A stretch of DNA of 8,510 bases from an uncultured Clostridia bacterium (GTDB lineage: Bacteria; Bacillota; Clostridia; Oscillospirales; Ruminococcaceae): contig CAMWLH010000071.1 of NCBI GenBank assembly GCA_947175045.1, positions 1-8,510 of the forward strand. The letters run 5' to 3'. The translations under genes were made by a program, and so were the position numbers. A model generated the notes under the pieces. That model was not told the origin of the DNA. It did no database searches and saw only the letters and a program-made list of their open reading frames with translations. Positions 5,807 to 8,510 of this stretch are shown piece after piece. Position 1 is the stretch's first letter. The number at the start of each line of letters is the position of its first letter.

Positions 5807-6673
5807 ATGAAGAAAATATCTATCATTATCGGCGTTTTGTCAGCACTGCTGCTTGCGGGCTGCGCGGGGAACAAGGAAAGCTCCTCTCTCCCCGAGAGCA
5901 CAACGCCGATGATCGAGAATGACACCGTTTCATTTCCGGACAGTGTACAGACAACAGAGAACAGCACCACAGAAACCGTCACGGTCTCCGATGGCAGCTC
6001 AGACGAAATTGAATTTGTGCATGGCGACCCCATTGACAAAACTGCGCTTGGCAGCTTTGTATATGACAGCGCACTGGAATTTGTGAAAAGCGACGCGGAA
6101 TACAATGGCTTGAATATCCTAACGGAAAACGCGGAGATATATGACATTTATGCCCGTTCACTTGCGCTGTCAAGGGTGGTGTTCGGCAACGGCGACGGCT
6201 TTCCGTCGGAGAATTTCGGTGAGGGCGTTACATTCAATGATCTTTCCCAAATAAAAGTAAACGGTTCCGATAATTTTTCCTGCTCGATGGTCACCTACGA
6301 CAGCTTTTACAACGCTTTGACAGATGTTTTTACAAGTGAAACAGCGAATCAGATGCTTGCGCAAAGCCGCTCCTTTTACGAATATGAGGGAGCGCTTTGG
6401 ATAACAGCAGGCGCGGGTTATATCGATACAAAAACCATACATGAGGAATATGAGATAGTGGAAAATAGCGATTCGGCTTTTGATATTCGGATAACGGCGT
6501 ACCTTGTCGATGATAGCCGCGCAGAGGAGTATGACCCCGAAAGGGCGGACGAATACGAAAAACAAACGCTCCACTATACCATGCTCAAAACTGAAAACGG
6601 CTGGCGCATAAGCGATTTCCCCGTTTACAGCTTTTCAGCCGATGAAGTGCGCCGCGTTCAGATAGCGGGTTGA
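5807..6673 (+). CDS. Lipoprotein with IseA-like (DL-endopeptidase inhibitor) domain
   Basis: The 288-aa product starts MKKISIIIGV with lipobox LLAGC (lipidated Cys19), then a Ser/Thr/acid-rich tether to about residue 75. The C-terminal part (about 100-275) resembles the IseA family: TYDSFYNALTDVFTSETANQ, then FYEYEGALWITAGAGY and a terminal ML.TENGWRISDFPVY strand. IseA (YoeB) of Bacillus subtilis is an extracellular inhibitor of NlpC/P60 DL-endopeptidases that trim the wall; those enzymes have a papain fold. If the match holds, this surface-anchored protein would restrain a wall hydrolase or perhaps the papain-fold peptidase two genes upstream; the latter is speculation. A generic NTF2-like or other lipoprotein domain is the alternative. 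The gene sits behind the hairpin at 5747-5792. Its stop codon overlaps the beginning of the decayed peptidase fragment by 2 bp, which marks a recombination junction. Confidence 0.75.
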   Translation: MKKISIIIGVLSALLLAGCAGNKESSSLPESTTPMIENDTVSFPDSVQTTENSTTETVTVSDGSSDEIEFVHGDPIDKTALGSFVYDSALEFVKSDAEYNGLNILTENAEIYDIYARSLALSRVVFGNGDGFPSENFGEGVTFNDLSQIKVNGSDNFSCSMVTYDSFYNALTDVFTSETANQMLAQSRSFYEYEGALWITAGAGYIDTKTIHEEYEIVENSDSAFDIRITAYLVDDSRAEEYDPERADEYEKQTLHYTMLKTENGWRISDFPVYSFSADEVRRVQIAG

Positions 6674-6968
6674 ATACGGCGATTATTCGTCGGACGAAAT
6701 CATCGGGTGCTATGTTTTCGTTTTTGAAAACGATAATATCATCGGCAAATTAAGAACATACACATATGACGATAATCAGTATGTTGTTTTTGACGAGAGC
6801 GTTCCCGAGGAAGTGCAGACCATGTATGACAACGGCGAGGATATTGCGATAACGGTTGATGAAAGCTATACCTTTGTCGTTTCCGAAACCGACAGCGTTG
6901 CGCTTGACGTTGAAGATGACGTTAAGATGGATAAGCCCGTGGAGCTTTCGGCAAGCATTGAAAAGTAA
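6672..6968 (+). pseudogene. Remnant of a second peptidase gene (N-domain only)
   Basis: Read from 6672, this stretch gives 98 codons to TAA 6966-6968 with no ATG, GTG or TTG near its beginning; an in-frame TAG lies just upstream at 6663-6665. The translation aligns with residues about 69-170 of the peptidase at 3998-5086: IIGCYVFVFENDNIIGKLRT matches SIGECVFLFDDDEIIGKMQV, followed by QYVVFDESVPEEV against EYASVFDTYITDE. The signal peptide and first 70 or so codons are missing at the 5' end, and the whole catalytic domain is missing at the 3' end. The remaining frame is open, so decay is recent or the codons are still used. Expression would need frameshifting from the preceding gene (+1) or internal initiation at GTG/ATG near 6813-6824. 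A dead fragment left by recombination is the simplest reading. Confidence 0.78.
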
Positions 6969-6996
6969 TGCATGGAAAAATAGTGCATATTAAAAA

Positions 6997-7004
6997 GGGG
7001 AGGA
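6997..7004 (+). promoter_or_regulatory. Ribosome site supporting a TTG start at 7010
   Basis: GGGGAGGA lies 5 bp before TTG 7010, which opens MKKMVLFAALF, a standard lipoprotein signal. An in-frame ATG at 6968 overlaps the preceding stop and lacks a ribosome site; it would translate this site itself and add 14 residues ahead of the signal. ATG 7019 is 14 bp from the site, too far. Confidence 0.75.
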
Positions 7005-7009
7005 AGATT

Positions 7010-7627
7010 TTGAAAAAAATGGTTTTATTTGCCGCGTTATTTGTTTCTTGCTTTATGGCGGGTTGTACGAATGATAACGGCAGTTCATCAGAAACATCTA
7101 TAGAGAATGATTTCAATGATCGAAATTCTCTTGGCAGCAGTGAGGTTTTGTCTGACGAAACTAATGAATTCCCACCCGAAGAAAAAATTGCTCCGATAAT
7201 TCCGTTGCCATCTACCAGAACATATGACCCCGATGTAGCAGGCGAAATAATAGAACCTCTTTTTGAACTTGACGGCATCGCATATGAGTGGGATATTAAA
7301 GAGGGTATCTGGTCTTTTCTTATTTTCGAGGACGGGAGTATATTGCTCGAGACAAGAGATGGCTTAATAAAACCATCTGACTATGATAATGTTGATGGCG
7401 ATGAGATCGTAGCGGCTTTGAGCGATATAAATTCGTTAGAATATGTTGGATTTGCAAAAGTTTATGATGGTGCGTTAGGTATAGAGGAGTACCTGTATCG
7501 CTTTGGCGACAAGCTGCTTGCTTACACTCCTTGCCCTCAGTGTATGGAATTCTCAGCTCTTCTTCGTAATTCAGACTACGACCCAAATCAGTATTACGAG
7601 GCTTGTATGTATATACCCTGCGAGTAA
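7010..7627 (+). CDS. Lipoprotein A paralogue, unknown function
   Basis: From TTG 7010 the product is 205 aa with lipobox FMAGC (lipidated Cys19), a Ser/acid-rich tether to about residue 52 and a globular domain at 53-205 paralogous to the lipoprotein at 5102-5704. Shared landmarks are FPPE..IAPI, IFEDGSILLE in place of IEDDGDVVID, SLEYVG, a YRFGDKLLA strand and SDYDPNQYYEA near the end. A five- to six-residue insertion (GALGIE region) separates two strands. Unlike its paralogue it has four cysteines near the end: CPQC at 175-178, Cys199 and Cys204, which could form disulfides or bind metal. It follows the peptidase remnant just as its paralogue follows the intact peptidase. Divergence with an intact frame suggests it is still functional. 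Confidence 0.8.
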   Translation: MKKMVLFAALFVSCFMAGCTNDNGSSSETSIENDFNDRNSLGSSEVLSDETNEFPPEEKIAPIIPLPSTRTYDPDVAGEIIEPLFELDGIAYEWDIKEGIWSFLIFEDGSILLETRDGLIKPSDYDNVDGDEIVAALSDINSLEYVGFAKVYDGALGIEEYLYRFGDKLLAYTPCPQCMEFSALLRNSDYDPNQYYEACMYIPCE

Positions 7628-7703
7628 GCTGTACGATATAAAATGGGGGTAATAAATCTTGGCAGCGGAATAATTTTATAAATCCAAAGCATTAACGCCA
7701 AAT

Positions 7704-7742
7704 CCCGCCTTTGCCGCGGCAGGGGCGGGTATATCGTATTTT
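7704..7742 (+). terminator. GC-rich hairpin with T-run in the leader of the next lipoprotein
   Basis: CCCGCCTTTGC (7704-7714) pairs with GCAGGGGCGGG (7719-7729) through 11 bp including two G-T wobbles, with loop CGCG. TATTTT follows at 7737-7742 and the ribosome site GAGGGGGA begins at 7743. It matches the element at 5747-5792 in loop core, right arm and distance to the start codon, though its T-run is weaker. The remainder of the 130-bp gap 7628-7757 is AT-rich, with TATAAA at 7677-7682 but no properly spaced -35. Confidence 0.65.
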
Positions 7743-7757
7743 GAGGGGGACTTTAAA

Positions 7758-8450
7758 ATGAACAAAAGAATTGTTTCTATTGGCATTATATTTACTTTGT
7801 TGCTGACAGGCTGCGTAAACTCTACTAGCAGCGAAAGCATATCGTCGGAAAGCGTTTTTGAAAGCGCAGCTCAAACAACACAGCTGATCGGGGAAACCAA
7901 AAACTCGACTACAACAGACGTCACAGCAGAAGAAACTTCGGAAACAGAAGAGTGGTTTTATGGTCATACTCCGATTCAACTTCTTATGTATAACAACGAG
8001 ATATATTCCTTTATTGTCGGCAGCAGTCAGGTAGAGATAGACGGAAAATATTATGAACTTGATGGGGAAGAAGTGTTCATTGACGCGGAGCGTATGAAAA
8101 ATGAGTGTGAATATATAGGCGAAAGTATATCCGTTACCGATGATTATATTCCTACTCGTGAGCTTGAACTGACTTTCGCCAATTCTAATATGCCCTGCCA
8201 GCTTTATAAAATCGACGAAAATCAGATACTGGTATATTCCAACGAAGAATTTGAGATTCCCGAAAGATATAGCGAATGGGCAATAGTTTATCCCGGAACA
8301 TATCATATTCATTTAATTCTTCTTAAGTCGGATAAATCTGAGGAGCTTGAATTTGAGTTGGTCAAGAAATATTACCGCTACGCCGAAAGGTTCCCCGAAC
8401 ATTATGCGCAGGAGACCGAAAACGAACAGAACAGTGCAGCCGCAGAATAA
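7758..8450 (+). CDS. Lipoprotein C, unknown function
   Basis: The 230-aa product has MNKRIVSIGIIFTLL and the lipobox LLTGC (lipidated Cys19), then a long Ser/Thr/Glu-rich tether to about residue 64. The domain at about 65-205 is predicted mixed alpha/beta, with EIYSFIVGSSQVEIDGKYYE, a TFANSNMPCQLYKIDENQIL stretch and SEWAIVYPGTYHIHLILLK. The tail is acidic and ends in SAAAE. Cys117 and Cys147 are the only mature cysteines apart from Cys19. It does not resemble the IseA-like lipoprotein at 5807, although both follow the same hairpin cassette, so the cassette and not the coding sequence is what is shared. The start is set by GAGGGGGA (7743-7750), 7 bp upstream. The family was not recognised. 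Confidence 0.82.
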   Translation: MNKRIVSIGIIFTLLLTGCVNSTSSESISSESVFESAAQTTQLIGETKNSTTTDVTAEETSETEEWFYGHTPIQLLMYNNEIYSFIVGSSQVEIDGKYYELDGEEVFIDAERMKNECEYIGESISVTDDYIPTRELELTFANSNMPCQLYKIDENQILVYSNEEFEIPERYSEWAIVYPGTYHIHLILLKSDKSEELEFELVKKYYRYAERFPEHYAQETENEQNSAAAE

Positions 8451-8489
8451 TTTTTTTCCGAAACAGCAAAGACAAACACGGTTGTACCA

Positions 8490-8508
8490 CGGTATGGGCG
8501 GGATTATC
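8490..8508 (+). repeat. Right half of a third leader cassette at the window edge
   Basis: CGGTATGGGCGGG at 8490-8502 is identical to 5766-5778, and the following bases ATTATC match the GGGCGGG..TATC pattern of the other two copies. No matching left arm is seen, so this copy may be degenerate. The rest of 8451-8510 holds a seven-base T-run (8451-8457) after the lipoprotein C stop and no gene. Another lipoprotein gene is expected just beyond the window. Confidence 0.6.
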
Positions 8509-8510
8509 AA

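Larger units (their letters stand above)
5746..5809 (+). repeat. Leader cassette, copy 1 (copy 2 at 7700-7760)
   Basis: From the left hairpin arm to the ATG, this leader is repeated before the gene at 7758. GGGCGGGTATATC occurs at 5772-5784 and 7723-7735, and in both copies the ATG begins exactly 23 bases after the final C of that motif. The region between keeps ATTTT, a G-rich ribosome site and TTTAAAATG. This is conservation of a non-coding module in front of unrelated lipoprotein domains. Confidence 0.85.

Noticed and set aside
6640..6680. A simple frameshift splitting one original fusion gene (lipoprotein plus peptidase N-domain)
   Set aside because: The lipoprotein's IseA-like domain ends naturally before the stop, and the peptidase fragment aligns only from its residue 69 or so, which fits a recombination junction better than a single-base error; not fully excluded.
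6968..7009. ATG 6968 as start of the second lipoprotein A
   Set aside because: It has no ribosome site and would translate the GGGGAGGA that serves TTG 7010. The ATG-to-stop overlap looks fortuitous.
7532..7543. CPQC as a thioredoxin-type active site
   Set aside because: There is no surrounding thioredoxin fold signature (no WCxxC context or cis-proline region), and the paralogue lacks the motif.
7643..7681. Small 12-codon frame from ATG 7643 between the last two lipoproteins
   Set aside because: Too short, with no proper ribosome site and no recognisable product.

Overview
The window reads as chromosomal DNA from a Gram-positive anaerobe of the class Clostridia, most like Ruminococcus and its relatives (Oscillospiraceae/Ruminococcaceae). 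This is inferred from strong AGGAGG-type ribosome sites, several short lipobox-containing lipoproteins, a TerB-N/TerB-C domain protein, and a sigma factor paired with a DUF4367-type membrane protein. All supported genes are on the + strand. No tRNA, rRNA, transposase, integrase or CRISPR array was seen.

Layout. Bases 1-190 are non-coding and hold three tandem 46-bp repeats whose last copy supplies the ribosome site of the first gene. Bases 191-3332 are a tight block: a 616-aa TerB-N/TerB-C protein, an ECF-like sigma factor (TTG start, 3 bp downstream) and a membrane-anchored DUF4367 protein (8-bp overlap) that is probably its anti-sigma factor. Bases 3333-3406 hold an extended -10 promoter. 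From there to the end every gene encodes an exported product: a 150-aa secreted protein (3407-3859); a secreted papain-fold/C39-like cysteine peptidase with its own N-terminal domain (3998-5086), behind a leader with three hairpins; and four lipoproteins (5102-5704, 5807-6673, 7010-7627, 7758-8450).

The main discovery is that the second half is a decayed duplication. The order 'peptidase N-domain, lipoprotein A, GC-rich hairpin, lipoprotein' occurs twice. In unit 1 (3998 to 6673) the peptidase is intact. In unit 2 (6672 to 8450) only a startless fragment of the peptidase N-domain survives (6672-6968), followed by a diverged paralogue of lipoprotein A and the same hairpin-plus-ribosome-site cassette. 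A further copy of the hairpin's right half lies at the window edge (8490-8508), predicting another such gene just beyond it.

Working together (inference): the sigma/anti-sigma pair may sense an envelope signal. The downstream genes would supply a secreted peptidase plus surface-anchored lipoproteins, one of which (5807-6673) resembles the IseA family of inhibitors of papain-fold cell-wall endopeptidases. The hairpin with a U-run directly against the ribosome site suggests individual control of each lipoprotein by attenuation. No step of this is proven by sequence alone.
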